Below, piece by piece: positions 39,501-49,822 of a DNA stretch of 64,000 nucleotides (positions are counted from its first letter, which is position 1; each line of letters begins with the position of its first letter). The position numbers and the translations under genes were made by a program. Below the pieces are notes generated by a model, which saw only the letters and a program-made list of their open reading frames with translations, was not told the DNA's origin and did not search any database. The stretch spans positions 30,171,165-30,235,164 of the forward strand of contig RSEF01000006.1 in NCBI GenBank assembly GCA_003993805.1, given 5' to 3'. Source of the stretch: Himantopus leucocephalus. Taxonomy: Eukaryota; Chordata; Aves; Charadriiformes; Recurvirostridae.

Positions 39501-42500
39501 AATAAGGTCACCTCAGCAAATACTTCAGCATCTTTTCCACCACCCACTTTTATTCTCTCTCACGTAACGGCATAACAGATGAACAAGTCAGACATACATG
39601 GACTTGCAATAAATACCTGATTTTATATAACACTAAATAGAGTTAACAAGTGTTAAAACAGTAATGTCATTTATACCTACATTTACTGGGTTCATATAAA
39701 GTCTAAACTGAAAAGAAGGTTGTATTAAAAAAAATTAAACACAACTTACGTGGTATCAAGGTAAAGGGTGTGGACTTGTTGACCCATCAAAGCTGGGTAG
39801 CGCTCCATTGAAGGATCTGCCCTGAAGTCTCCGGTGTGCAGAATTACAGTTCCACTCGGTAGACGAAAAAGGATCATTGTTGCACCTGGACAACTGAAAC
39901 AACCAAACAAAAACCCCATAAAAATTATGTTAGATCTCTATACTCATAAAGCCTTACGAGATACACCACCCTTCAGCAACAGGGTGTGCCGAACAGCTTT
40001 TTAAAATCACAGCTGCTATACAGCCTAATTTAGCTAGAAATTCACAATTTCTAAAGAAATTCTAAAGCTAACCATATGGCCATAGACAATCTAGACTTGA
40101 GTTCTCAGCTGAGATGGAGGAAAGAGAAAAAAACAAACACACCAACAGTAAAGTAATCAAGCATTAACTGTCTTTTTGGGATGCTCTCTCTTCTTCCAGG
40201 TACGATAAAGATGCTGCCTCAGTTGCAGTCCCTGAGGTTCTATTACTTGATTTTAAAGGGGAAACAGCAAACCAAAGAGAAGCGGCATTCTTATTCAGAA
40301 AAAAAATGTATTATTGCAGATGCATCTCATTCCTGCAGGACTTACTGAAGCATTTCCTTTTAAATTCTATTTGCAGATTTTAAACATTATCTCGCATCCA
40401 GAATTCTCTGGTTATAAATCCAACTCTCTTATTGGCCACAGCAAATCCATTGCACCTTCTGCAGTTCCTCACCAAAGCTGTCTGAAGGGCAAGTGCTCAG
40501 ACTGGAATAGCAGAGTGGGACTATTCTGGACATGAATCATCTGTAAAGGGTAAATGAAATCTCAAAAAAAGGGAAAAAACTGGCATGAATCAGAGCTAAA
40601 AATGACAGAATTGGTGAACTCTCAAAAAAGTTGAACTTTGTACCTGAGGTTTATACGCCTTTTAAATTGAAGCAGAGGATCAGAGAGACAAACAGGAAAA
40701 ATGAGAAGTGGCCAAATTACATAAGCAACAAGGCTTCCTTCATTCCCAGAAAGGGTTCTCAAAGGACTTCATGGAATCTTATCTCTCCAACTATAAACAA
40801 ATCCTAAGATATGTAATATTCAAACCAGCTGTGACACAGTGCTGCATTTCAATATATACTTCAGGGAAAGGACTCTTCCTCTAGCCCATAGCCAAATAAG
40901 GTACCAAGAGGCAGAAGAGCAAGAGCACAGGACGGGAAGTCAGTGCTACTTAACTTTAAATCCAGCATTACCACACAGTGCCAGTGTAATGTTGGACAAA
41001 AATCTCACCCTTTATCACTGAATTCAGTAGAAGTCTTGTTGCACATTTCAACAGGCTTTTCTTTAAAGTTCAGTTTTCAAAATGTTGGCTGAGTTTTGTC
41101 TCTCCCAGGATCCAAAGGACTACGTTTTTCTTTAGCTGAATACTTCACTATCTTCAGTTGAAGCTACAGAAATCTAACATATTTGATAATAAAATTTAGG
41201 GAGTTCCCAACTAGACACCAAAAGCTAAAGCGTCCAGACCACTAGAAGAATCACTCAACCTCTCAACAAGGTTAAAAATGATGGAGCTGTGTGTGGTTAA
41301 CACTGTGCACTCATTACAACATCAACAAAAAGTTCAGCTAAAATTATCAAAAAGGCCCAAGTTTCATTTTCAAAAAATAACTCAACTATTTCAAAAGCTA
41401 ACTACTTACAAGAAATTCAGGGTCCTACATGCCTAATTCACTTCTGAAGTGAAAATGCGTGTTATTAAGCCAACTCAGGAATGTGAAGTATTTTCACCCT
41501 GATTTTTTCAGATCCACTGAAACCTAAAAATCATGAAAACATAAACTGCATCTGTACACCTATTTATCTTTAATATTCTATACATACAAATATTACACAA
41601 CAAACGCAATGATACATACTGATTGGCATCGAGCAACAACACTTTGATCCCATTCACTATACACTCTGTGTCCATCGGCAGCACGTGGATGTACTGCTCT
41701 TTGACTCGAAGTTTGCTCTTCACCAGGTTGCCAGTTATCTGTAACAGGGAAAGGATTTAATATGGGAATAGGAACAAAATCTAAAAAGAGCCTTTGTTTA
41801 TTTTAGAAACAAAGGCTCTCAAAGCCAGACTGTCTGACTTAGAGAGAAACTATGAAATCCCGGGTATAATCAAGCCTTTCAGTGGCATTTCACCTCTCAA
41901 AAAGCAAACTGAAAAAAAAGCTGTTTTAAAAAAGCAAACTTTCAAAACCCTGTCAACAGGTTATGGATGGGACTCAGAGAGGAGGCAAACAAGGGGTAAT
42001 AACATCTGTTACAGACTGCCAAGTCAAGAAGAGGAGCTGGGTAAAGCCTTCTTTAAACAACTGAAGAACTCTCCAGATATCAGGCCCTGGATCTTATCAC
42101 AGAGGACGGCAGTCACCCCAACACCTGCTCAAAGAGCAACACAAGACACAAACATTCCAGGAGGCTTCCAGAGGAAACCAGAAACAGTTTTTTGATGCAG
42201 GTCCTGGATGGGATGATTAAGCAAGGTACCCTACCATGGTATGAGTTAAGAAGAGTTGGTTGGACATATGGCAGCCTTGGCCATTCCGCAGCCTGAAACA
42301 CAGGACACACAGGAGCAGGCTAAAACTGAACGTGGAGAAGACGGCTAAACTGGAATCTAATTTCAGACTTCCATCACCTGAACAGAGTTACAGAGAAGAT
42401 GGAGCCAGATCCTTCTCCATGATGCACAAAAAAAAAGAGAACAAGCTACAGCTCAAATTGCAAAAAGGGACATTTCGATTGTATATTAGGAAAAAAAATC

Positions 42501-45500
42501 AGAGTGCGTAAGCACTGCAACAGGTTGCAAGGAGACAGTGGAATTTGTCCCATTTTTCAAAATTGGACCGACAAAGGCTCTCTGCAGTCTGATCTAACTC
42601 TGAAGTTAGACCCGCAACTGCACAAGAGGTTGGACTATATGAGCTCTAGAGATCCTTTTAAACCTGAAATTTTTCATGGTATCCAGGGTAAGAATTTCTT
42701 ACAAGGGAAACACAGATTCCCCTGTATGTATCCACTATGCCTAACGGACTCAACAATGGGACCTCTGATCTTCTATATACTTTCATCAGTACAAAAGTGA
42801 TTATAGTTGTATATGGATTTGATAATATGTAGTAAACTCGGAATGCCTTACCTCATTACAGCCTTACCTTATTACAGTAAATTGGAAACATGAAGTTTTT
42901 TGTTAGCCCACAATAGTGATCAGAGTGAAAATGAGTAAGGAAATAAGCTGTGCAGCCTTCAATTTCTCCATACTGGAAGGCATCCACTGTAAAACCAGTT
43001 CCTATGGCAAAAGAGGAAGAGAAGCCAGTCAGTAAACATGCATAGTTCAGAACTAGTTTTTGTTTAGATGTTCCTTTTGTTCTTTTCTACTTTCTTCCAA
43101 ATTAAAAGGTAATAGTTACACTGCATACAGCTGAAGGAGCCATTTGAAGATGAGCATGGTTTGCGTATGAGTCAACAGTCACAAAAAAGTTTTTCACTTA
43201 TTAAAATAAAAATTTAACAAAGCGTCCACACACAAATACTTTCACAGGGCTCCCAATTATCTGTTGCTCAGCTGCCATCCTATACAGATAGCAGCTGGTT
43301 AAGCAAATAAAACACACTTATCTGTATTCAGTTGGTATTTTTGAAAGTTCACACAGATTAAAATCTAATACCAACATCTTAACACAGAATAAAACAGGTA
43401 ACTACAGTTTAACAAAAATGTATTTTGCAACCAAACTGCAATTTTTCAATTATTCTACATTTAATATTAATCTTAAAACATGCTACCATATAATTACCAA
43501 GCAAGCAATCTGGGGTCTTTGAATATATCTGCTGAGATGAAATGTGACTGATTTGCCATTGTATGCTTTCAGTGAGGTGCTGTTTGTATAAAGATATTGC
43601 ATAAAGACAGCTGTATAGAAGACATTCCTTTTCGCTGCCAATGTAATTTTTTTAAAATGCAAACATACTGACAAACGGTCCTTTCACACTGGGTTATACT
43701 TTCTTAAAACCACCAAATAGCGCATAGAACTAATTCATCTGATGGCACTTAAATATTTTTCATTTTATGTTACGCAAATTTGCCAGATCTTCTAAGAGAA
43801 CTAGAAATAGTTCTACTTACTTTAGGCTAGAACTTCAAGTATTTGCAAGTCTAAAAACACACAGCACTCTGCTAATTCAAAATCACAAACAAAAAAATCC
43901 CCAAGCATTTGAGAGGTACCAGACTCAAAACTTCAGGGAGGCTGAATTATACTAGGCCATGGGGATAAATACATATCCTAAGCAACACAGAAAATACAGT
44001 CAGATATACTTCAAATGTAGCAACAGAACTCAGAACAAAGATAATACAGATAATAACAAAGCAACTTTAAAACTGCATTGTAGGCATAGGAGTCTGCTCT
44101 TCAAATTTATTCTATATGGAAAATTCTCTAAGCCCACGGAACCCATGATACTGGTATAACTCCACAAAGACTTGCAGGTCAGTCTTCAGGCAGGAGCTTG
44201 GCACTTAGGATCACTAGTATATTTCTATTTGGCTTCCTCTAGTATCTACCTAAGGCTAAGACAGTTCTTTAGTGGTAAACAGAACTGTGAGGATTTGAAG
44301 CTTTTTAAGCCACCGATCCATCATCCTGTACTTTATGTAATTGCTTGAGGAGATTCTGGGAAATTCTTGGCTGTTTCCTTAGCTAAATTCTTCTGCTTGG
44401 TTTTCTTTTTCTTTGTTTTCACAGTTCTAGTACTCTATATTTCTAATACTTACAAATTTTAAATACAAAATTAAACTCAATTTTTTTAACTTAGTGTAAG
44501 GAAATAATTACTATTGACAGCTCTATTTTCAGGCACAACTGAAGCAATGTAAAAGATTAAATTCAGGAACTAGGAGTGAATATTAGTAAGGGGTATATTC
44601 AAAATAATTTAAGAAAGTAGATCCGTCTTTCAATACTGCTTAAATTTTTTACTGTCACAAGCATGCAAAAGTCAATCTTTGAAATAATTTTCATGAGATA
44701 ATTATTTCACTGTCCTTCACTGATGAAGCCATTGCTGACTCTAGTTCTGCAATCACCTTCTTCTGGAGATTTGCACCTACACCAGATTTTATCAACTTAG
44801 ATAGAGGAAAGAAAATTCATTATGAGCTGCAGTCTAAATGGTTATGAAGAGTGAAGGATACTGAAGCTTAAAATTAGGGGAAAAAAAAACCCACGCTCAA
44901 GACAAAATTAGTTAACCTCTAAAAAAAGCAAGAGTTACCTCTCACCTGGTATTTTCTTGTAGAAAGGGCAGTGTTTTTTTCCCGTTCCTTCACCTGTAGT
45001 AGGTAATTCTTTAAATTTTTTTCTCCACCTTCGTTGGCCACCAGAACTCACATCTGCAAAGGCTCCATTTCCACTTGAACTTTCTACGACTGCTTCTACA
45101 TCTTCCACAGACCCTTCAGCTTTCCTTTTTTGCTGTCTGGGCCTCTTTCCATTGGGAGTTACTGAACTTGGTATCTGTTTTCCTTCACTTAAACAAGTCT
45201 CTCCTTTGCTTTCCTCTTTTACTTTGGGTTTTAACCCAAAGAAAACACCAATGTCCATTTGTTTGAGTTCTTTGGCAGAACTGGATTTTGCATTCATACT
45301 TGCTAAAGAAAGAGATGACACTGCTTTAGAGATGGGGCTGGGAAAGCAAACAGCAGCTGTATTAAGATTTCCTACTGACTGCAAACTCTCCTGGCAAGCT
45401 GTTTTTTCAATTGTATTGGCAGTCATTTTATCCGTATTAGTCAAAATGTTACTTGGGTCCCTCAAAGCATTCCTTTTCTGTATCAGAAGAGACTCAGCAT

Positions 45501-48500
45501 CTTCTCTGACTAGCAGTGATGATGTCTCAGTAAAACTCATGTTTGCAGAATCCAAAGCACAAGCACCACTATCTTCTGACTTTGTGTTAACTGCTTTAGC
45601 AGCAGAGGAAATCAATTCTGGCTGTTCAGCCTCCTCGCAATTAAAAGGAAAAGAGGATCCACTGGCTAGCACCTCTTCCTGATGCTGATGATCTACACAT
45701 GCTGAATTGCAGAACCTGCTGTTCATGTGACTCTGAGGAACAGTTTTTACTATACTATGATCTAGATGGTTCAGTGTATTTACTTCCTCACAGTGGGTTT
45801 TTTTAATTATGAAATTTCCAATTTTGGTATGCTCATACTGAGGCTTCTGCTGTAAGAAAAGTCCATCAGATGTTCTAAACACCACAGAATTAGATTCTTC
45901 ATCTTCAGAGTTCTGGAGTTTGAATAATTTATTTTGTGATATTGTTACTTTTTTCTCCTCTTCCTCAGTTTCCTCTTCACTTTCCTCAAAAGTACTCAGT
46001 GGAGAATAAGAAATTTCACAGTCGCTGAAGTCAGCTTTTGACTGTAGTAGACTTAGCTGACTTGTATCTTTCTGACCACACAGATCTTCTCCTGTTCCAC
46101 TTTCTTGAGAGGAGGCAAAGTCATAAAATTCAAATTTACAACTATTATCTGTGGTCTGTGTCAGCTGACACGTCTGTTGAGGCTTTTGAACATCTGCAAA
46201 AGAAGACGTACTTTCCATGATTATATTTGGAGACTTCATTTGTGGTGAACTCTGTACCATCAATGCACAGTCATCACTTGTGGCATTTTTTACATTATTA
46301 GATGGTTTCTCATTCTGTGAAGTTTCCTCTACACGACTTGGGGAACAGCTGGGCTTTACAGCAGTACAATATGTCATCTTCCTCTCCAAAGTGTTTGCTG
46401 AAGAGTTTACAAGATAATCTCCCGCCCTGCTTGCTGCAAGTAGGAAATGGCTATAGCGCTTGTAGTGGGATGGAATGGTAGAAGTGCACTGTAAACCATC
46501 AGGACACTCTATTAAAAACAGTTAAACAGGGAAGTAATGTTAATATATTTGCAAATGCAATTGGCATAATTATTAAAATAAAAATCACACGTGACACACA
46601 ACTTAAAAGCTTTTTCTTATAAATACAGCTATTGGAGGAGAGAAGGCACAACTGAAAAGTAATTTTCAAGCTGCCAAAACCTCCTGCCCTGAGCTGGCTA
46701 GAAATGAAAATGCTTCCAATCAGAAACCAAACAGCTGCTGCTACTACAGCACTATGCCTGAATTAATATAGTCCTCTAACAACAAGAGTACTTAACTTTG
46801 TTTCAATACTGTGCTAATGTAATCATATGGCTTCTAGTTTAGAATCGTCTCACATGCAAGCAATGAGCTCAGAGCAGTAGCACCAGAAAAGGCCAGTAGA
46901 CGAGTTTCAAAACAAACCAAATCTCGGTTCTGAATCAACCTGAAATTCCGTTTCAAATTGTCTGTGGGGTTACAGATTAAATTAATAGATAAATAAATAA
47001 ATAAATAAAAAGTCATGTATTTACTTATGTGAAAAAAAGTATTCAGGATACAGATGGCAGCAAAAAAGCTATGGATGTTCCCTAAGCCTTTTTTGTTCAA
47101 AGTTTGCTAGCCTAACTTTTCAGGATTTTAAGCTGAATGCAAAAATCAATCAGAAGGATTTTTCATCTGTTAATTATGGGAGTAAGAGATGGAAATGAGG
47201 TGCTAACACCTCTGCCTTAAGCTAAAACCACTGCCAAAATGGGGATTAAAGGGCTGACATTTCATTGTTCTGAAGAAGAAACTTCAAGGAAAGTTATGAC
47301 GATATAAAAAGAAAAGTGACTGCGTTACCTGAACAGCCTTTACTCAAGTTTCCTGCCTGTATGCTTTCTGTTTTTCAAAAGTTATGAGGTGTAGTAAGAA
47401 CATACCTTGGATATCTGGGTCTGTTCAGACATGGTATTTCCCCACATGAAACTGGCAGTTAGTATGAGTCAGTTTTATTCCTCTCGTACAGAACTCAAAA
47501 CAAAAACTGTGTTGTCTTACTAAAAGGGAATGTTAATGTATAATTCTGCATAAAATTTCTAAAGCATACTGAATCATGGGCTAGCATTTCAAATAAATTA
47601 GCCTAACAGACTGATTTCAGCTTCCAACTGTCCATAGACAACTGGACAAGTCACACAGCAATGTGGATACAGGGTAATAAAATTTATAGCTAAGGAGAAA
47701 GTAATTTGGTGTCAGAAGTGGCAGCCTCTTAATTGAAGGAGGTTTTATTGCTGACACCAACTTAGTAATTTAAACAGGTTCAATTATTTTAAAATGGTAA
47801 ATATGCACCTTGAATTTCTTCAATAAACTACTAAAACTGGAGCTTGATAAACAACTATGAATCTTTATCACTAATCTGCAAACTTTTGAGATTAGATTCT
47901 CATATGAGATTTTCATGTCAGATTTCCATCTTCTCCACAAAAAAAAGCCAAAATCTCATATAAAAATAATACTGATAAATTATCAGTAATAACATTCTAA
48001 AAATCATACCAACTACCATCTCAGAATTTGAAATATGAAACCCAAGGTTTATAGCAACATTATGCGAGGAGCCTTCAGCTTTTCTCCGAAGGTTTTTTTC
48101 GTGCTGTATTCATACCTTTTTCAATGGATCCTGGAGTATCCAAACATTCAGCGACGTGCCATCGAGGTGTCTGGACCAATAGCAAAGAGAAAGGCATCTG
48201 GCAGCTCGGACAGTATCCATCATGAACGGGCTTTGCATTTTGTGAGCTCTGTTCCGTCAGGCTACTCGCGCTTTCCTGGGAGTGCACACTACTGTCATCT
48301 TTACTTTCATCTACATCCTGATTTGGCCTTGGTCTCTCCTCGGTTTTCTGAAGCGCGTCATTTTTTTCTACGGATTTTTTTTTATTTCTATTTCTCTTTC
48401 TTTTTGGCCTGCACTTGCCATCGCTTACTTTCTGCACAGGTGTAGAGGCGCTCTCTGAATTGCTCTGATGCTTTTGCTTCCTAATAGATTTGTACTCCCA

Positions 48501-48533
48501 AATGTCCTCTTCCAATAAAGCATCTTCAGACAT
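30343..48533 (-). CDS. DCLRE1A: DCLRE1A (SNM1A), DNA crosslink repair 1A nuclease, complete coding sequence
   Basis: A nuclear 5'-3' exonuclease that digests past interstrand crosslinks. Nine coding exons on the minus strand: 48533-48116, 46508-44946, 43001-42868, 41738-41620, 39893-39750, 38837-38692, 37627-37473, 31304-31163 and 30509-30343. They total 2,988 nt, 995 residues plus stop, against 1,040 in human. All junctions are GT/AG and in phase. Domains: UBZ4 finger (Cys108, Cys111, His126, Cys130), a long disordered Ser/acid-rich region, PIP box QMDIGVFF (556-563), then metallo-beta-lactamase/beta-CASP (about 661 to end) with HFHSDH (684-689), DANHCPGA, HTGDFR, LDTTYC, YSEHSSY and PTVNVG. 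The start ATG at 48531-48533 is the first ATG in frame and precedes the conserved EEDIWEYKS. All catalytic residues are present, so the gene should be functional. It is divergent from NHLRC2 and convergent with PLEKHS1. Confidence 0.97.
31163..31304 (-). CDS. DCLRE1A: DCLRE1A exon 8: beta-CASP
   Basis: It reads [20 protein letters not shown], then [19 protein letters not shown] and TRGKITIYG. Acceptor CTTTTCACAG, donor GTATGA. It is separated from exon 7 by the gene's largest intron (6.2 kb). Confidence 0.96.
31305..37472 (-). other. DCLRE1A intron 7, 6.2 kb
   Basis: AT-rich, with no coding exon recognised on either strand. It contains a GA microsatellite at 34336-34350 and a possible MIR-like fragment at 35892-35952. 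Nothing else could be named. Confidence 0.6.
35892..35952 (-). repeat. Possible MIR-like SINE fragment
   Basis: On the minus strand TTGATCTAGTGGACAAGAG is followed by CCTGG and GGCTTTGAATTC, echoing the head of MIR-type SINEs (TAGTGGTTAAGAGC...TGGGTTCGAATCC). It is short and diverged. Confidence 0.4.
37473..37627 (-). CDS. DCLRE1A: DCLRE1A exon 7: beta-CASP
   Basis: It reads [20 protein letters not shown], then [20 protein letters not shown] and [12 protein letters not shown]. The acceptor is AATCTTAAAG, a weak polypyrimidine context; the donor is GTAAGT. Confidence 0.95.
38692..38837 (-). CDS. DCLRE1A: DCLRE1A exon 6: beta-CASP
   Basis: It reads [20 protein letters not shown], then [20 protein letters not shown] and IGKEKVFL. 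Acceptor GCCCCAG, donor GTATGT. Confidence 0.97.
39750..39893 (-). CDS. DCLRE1A: DCLRE1A exon 5: motif 4
   Basis: It reads [20 protein letters not shown], then [18 protein letters not shown] and VHTLYLDTT. The Asp in HTGDFR is the metal ligand of motif 4, and LDTTYC holds the acidic residue of beta-CASP motif A. Donor GTAAGT. Confidence 0.97.
40918..41030 (+). repeat. Decayed MIR-like SINE in DCLRE1A intron 4
   Basis: AGAGCACAGGACGGGAAGTC is followed by TAAATCCAGCATTACCAC, then AATGTTGGACAAAAATCTCA and CACTGAATTCAG. These fall in the order of MIR consensus blocks (GAGCACAGGACTGGGAGTCAG, AATCCCAGCTCTGCCAC, GACCTTGGGCAAGTCA, CTCAGTTTC). Confidence 0.65.
41620..41738 (-). CDS. DCLRE1A: DCLRE1A exon 4
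   Basis: It reads [20 protein letters not shown], then [19 protein letters not shown] and a split His codon completing DANHC. That His is metallo-beta-lactamase motif 3. Acceptor TGTTACAG, donor GTATGT. Confidence 0.97.
41985..42680 (+). mobile_element. Truncated, internally deleted CR1 LINE in antisense to DCLRE1A intron 3
   Basis: The left part translates as [20 protein letters not shown], then near 42240-42290 shows GGCAGCCTTGGCCATTCCGCAG. These match the order of the CR1 ORF2 endonuclease region (VCYRPP..EE.DEAFF.QL, then the block encoding EGSLGCSDHE). The right part matches the CR1 3' UTR: GAGAACAAGCTACAGCTCAA, TATTAGGAAAAAAAATCAGA, GCACTGCAACAGGTTGC, and finally AGAGGTTGGACTATATGAGC with CTCTAGAGATCC. 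The reverse transcriptase domain is missing, so the copy is 5'-truncated and internally deleted. Many frameshifts and substitutions show it is old. Confidence 0.85.
42868..43001 (-). CDS. DCLRE1A: DCLRE1A exon 3: metallo-beta-lactamase motif 2
   Basis: It reads [20 protein letters not shown], then [22 protein letters not shown] is the HxHxDH zinc-binding motif of the metallo-beta-lactamase fold. Acceptor GCCATAG, donor GTAAGG. Confidence 0.97.
43002..44945 (-). other. DCLRE1A intron 2
   Basis: AT-rich 1.9 kb intron with no recognised repeat family, ORF or splice-bounded exon candidate. Confidence 0.6.
44946..46508 (-). CDS. DCLRE1A: DCLRE1A coding exon 2: large disordered region with PIP box
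   Basis: A single 1,563 nt exon, as in other vertebrates. It opens [20 protein letters not shown], strongly conserved, then diverges into Ser/Glu-rich sequence including [11 protein letters not shown] and an [11 protein letters not shown] acidic run. The PIP box QMDIGVFF lies at 45261-45238, followed by basic clusters ([20 protein letters not shown]). It ends CPFYKKIPG with donor GTGAGA. Confidence 0.96.
46509..48115 (-). other. DCLRE1A intron 1
   Basis: AT-rich 1.6 kb intron. The only named element is an ATAA tetranucleotide microsatellite at 46987-47010. Confidence 0.6.
46987..47010. repeat. ATAA tetranucleotide microsatellite
   Basis: About six copies of ATAA in tandem, nearly perfect, within DCLRE1A intron 1. 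Confidence 0.9.
48116..48533 (-). CDS. DCLRE1A: DCLRE1A coding exon 1: N-terminus and UBZ4 finger
   Basis: It starts [16 protein letters not shown] with G at -3 (GCCATGT), then a Lys/Arg-rich segment ([12 protein letters not shown]) suited to nuclear import. It then gives the ubiquitin-binding finger [10 protein letters not shown]...RWHVAECL. The donor is GTATGA and the exon ends in phase 1. Confidence 0.95.
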
Positions 48534-49092
48534 GGCAACACATGAAATATCCTCCTTGCTTTTAAGCAACAGTTCACAAATCTATCGTTCCTTGCGCTAA
48601 TATGCTTTCCCTTCCCTCCCCCCTTCGCTATTTGAAGAAAAGCACCTGAACTCCATTTTATAAAAGCACCACAGGGCCACAAACCAAACAGCAGTCCGCC
48701 ATGGGACAGAAGCATGGTGGATCCTGTCCTAAAAATAATTTAATGAGCGTCTCTTTGAACGTTTGCAGCTACTCCTCTCACACAAAACCCGCGTCTGCAG
48801 GCTGCAGGAAGGCTGGCGGGGTGAGCCATTTCCCTCAGCGACCCCCCTCATGAGCGCCCAACCCGCCCTCGGGCGGCGAAGCCCAGCTTAGCCCCGCTCC
48901 CCTGGCTGCCACCTCGCTGCCCCGAAGCGGGAAGATTTTAAAAGAAAACGACGAAGGGTTCAGCTACGGGATCGCTGCCGGGCGTCACCGCACGGCGAAG
49001 GCCGACACCGGCAGGGAGCTGCCGGGAGGGGCCGCGCTCCCCGACGCCACCGGACCCGCCGCGGGCCCCGAGGGCGGCTGCCGCCCTGCCGC

Positions 49093-49148
49093 CTGCCTCC
49101 CGCTCCGGGGCACCGAGGGCGGCTGCCTCCCGCTGCAGGGCACCGAGG
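49093..49148. repeat. 30 bp GC-rich tandem repeat in the promoter CpG island
   Basis: CTGCCTCCCGCTCCGGGGCA (first 20 of 30 bases) starts at 49093 and recurs with two changes at 49123. A second pair sharing CCGGCGCCTC follows at 49158-49190. Confidence 0.75.
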
Positions 49149-49392
49149 TTCGCGGGCCGGCGCCTCCTCAAGCCGGCGCCTCTCCTCAGCCGTTCCCCGC
49201 CGCGGCAAAGCATTCGCTTCCGCAGTTTCGCCACCACGGCGGTCGCTCAACTTTCCGCTTCTCTTGCAGCATTCTCCCCCCCCCGCCCCCCCAAAAAAAA
49301 ATCCCACTGTTTAAATTATTGGTGCCTTGTTTGGACTTTGTCCGACAATGTCCGATTTTCATATCTATTCCGCTGACAAATGAAAAAGTCAG

Positions 49393-49404
49393 TTGGCGGG
49401 AAAA
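49393..49404 (+). promoter_or_regulatory. E2F-type binding site
   Basis: TTGGCGGGAAAA matches the classical E2F consensus TTTSGCGC/TTGGCGGGAA. It sits 267 bp upstream of the NHLRC2 ATG and 860 bp upstream of the DCLRE1A ATG. Binding is inferred from the motif only. Confidence 0.55.
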
Positions 49405-49659
49405 GCCGTCTGTGTTGAATCTGCTGAGCTGGAATCACCACCGGGGGCTCTCTTCGCGAATGTGCTTCTGCGAATATTAAAGCTACGTAAAAAGACGAAA
49501 GGAATGAGAAGGTCCCCCTTTAAGACAGACGAGTTATTGCGTACTGCTGCTTAGGTTTTGGTTTTGTGGGTTTTTTTATTCGCACTTTTCCTCCCCGGCG
49601 TTGCGGGCGGTGCCGAATGTGCGGCGGTGAAACGCCCGGCCGGTAAACAGCGGCCCGTC

Positions 49660-49822
49660 ATGGCGGCGGCGGGCCTGGCGGGGCTCCTGCCCGCCCAGAC
49701 CCAGCTGGAGTACGCCCTGCTCGACGCCGACACTCCCCAGGAGAAGGAGAATTTGGTCTACCAGTACCTGAAGAAGATGGACAGCCGGGAACGGGACCTA
49801 ACGGTGCCCGAGCTCGGCGGAG
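49660..49822 (+). CDS. NHLRC2: NHLRC2 exon 1
   Basis: It reads [20 protein letters not shown], then [20 protein letters not shown] and [14 protein letters not shown]. It ends in phase 1 at GTGGGT. The conserved [14 protein letters not shown] block supports this start. Confidence 0.95.

Larger units (their letters stand above)
48534..49659. promoter_or_regulatory. Divergent CpG-island promoter of DCLRE1A and NHLRC2
   Basis: Only 1,126 bp separate the two start codons. Sequence from about 48,780 through 50,000 is rich in G, C and CpG, in contrast to AT-rich flanks. Within it are an E2F-type site TTGGCGGGAAAA (49393-49404), an inverted CCAAT box ATTGG (49318-49322) and a C-run/GC box (49275-49291). 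No convincing TATA box is seen on either side. Exact transcription starts cannot be placed; a non-coding first exon of DCLRE1A may lie here. Confidence 0.8.

Noticed and set aside
45152..45682. 176-codon + strand ORF
   Set aside because: It is the antisense shadow of DCLRE1A coding exon 2.
48960..49307. Arg/Gly-rich minus-strand ORFs in the CpG island (99 and 115 codons)
   Set aside because: Composition follows the GC-rich promoter DNA and its tandem repeat, and there is no domain.
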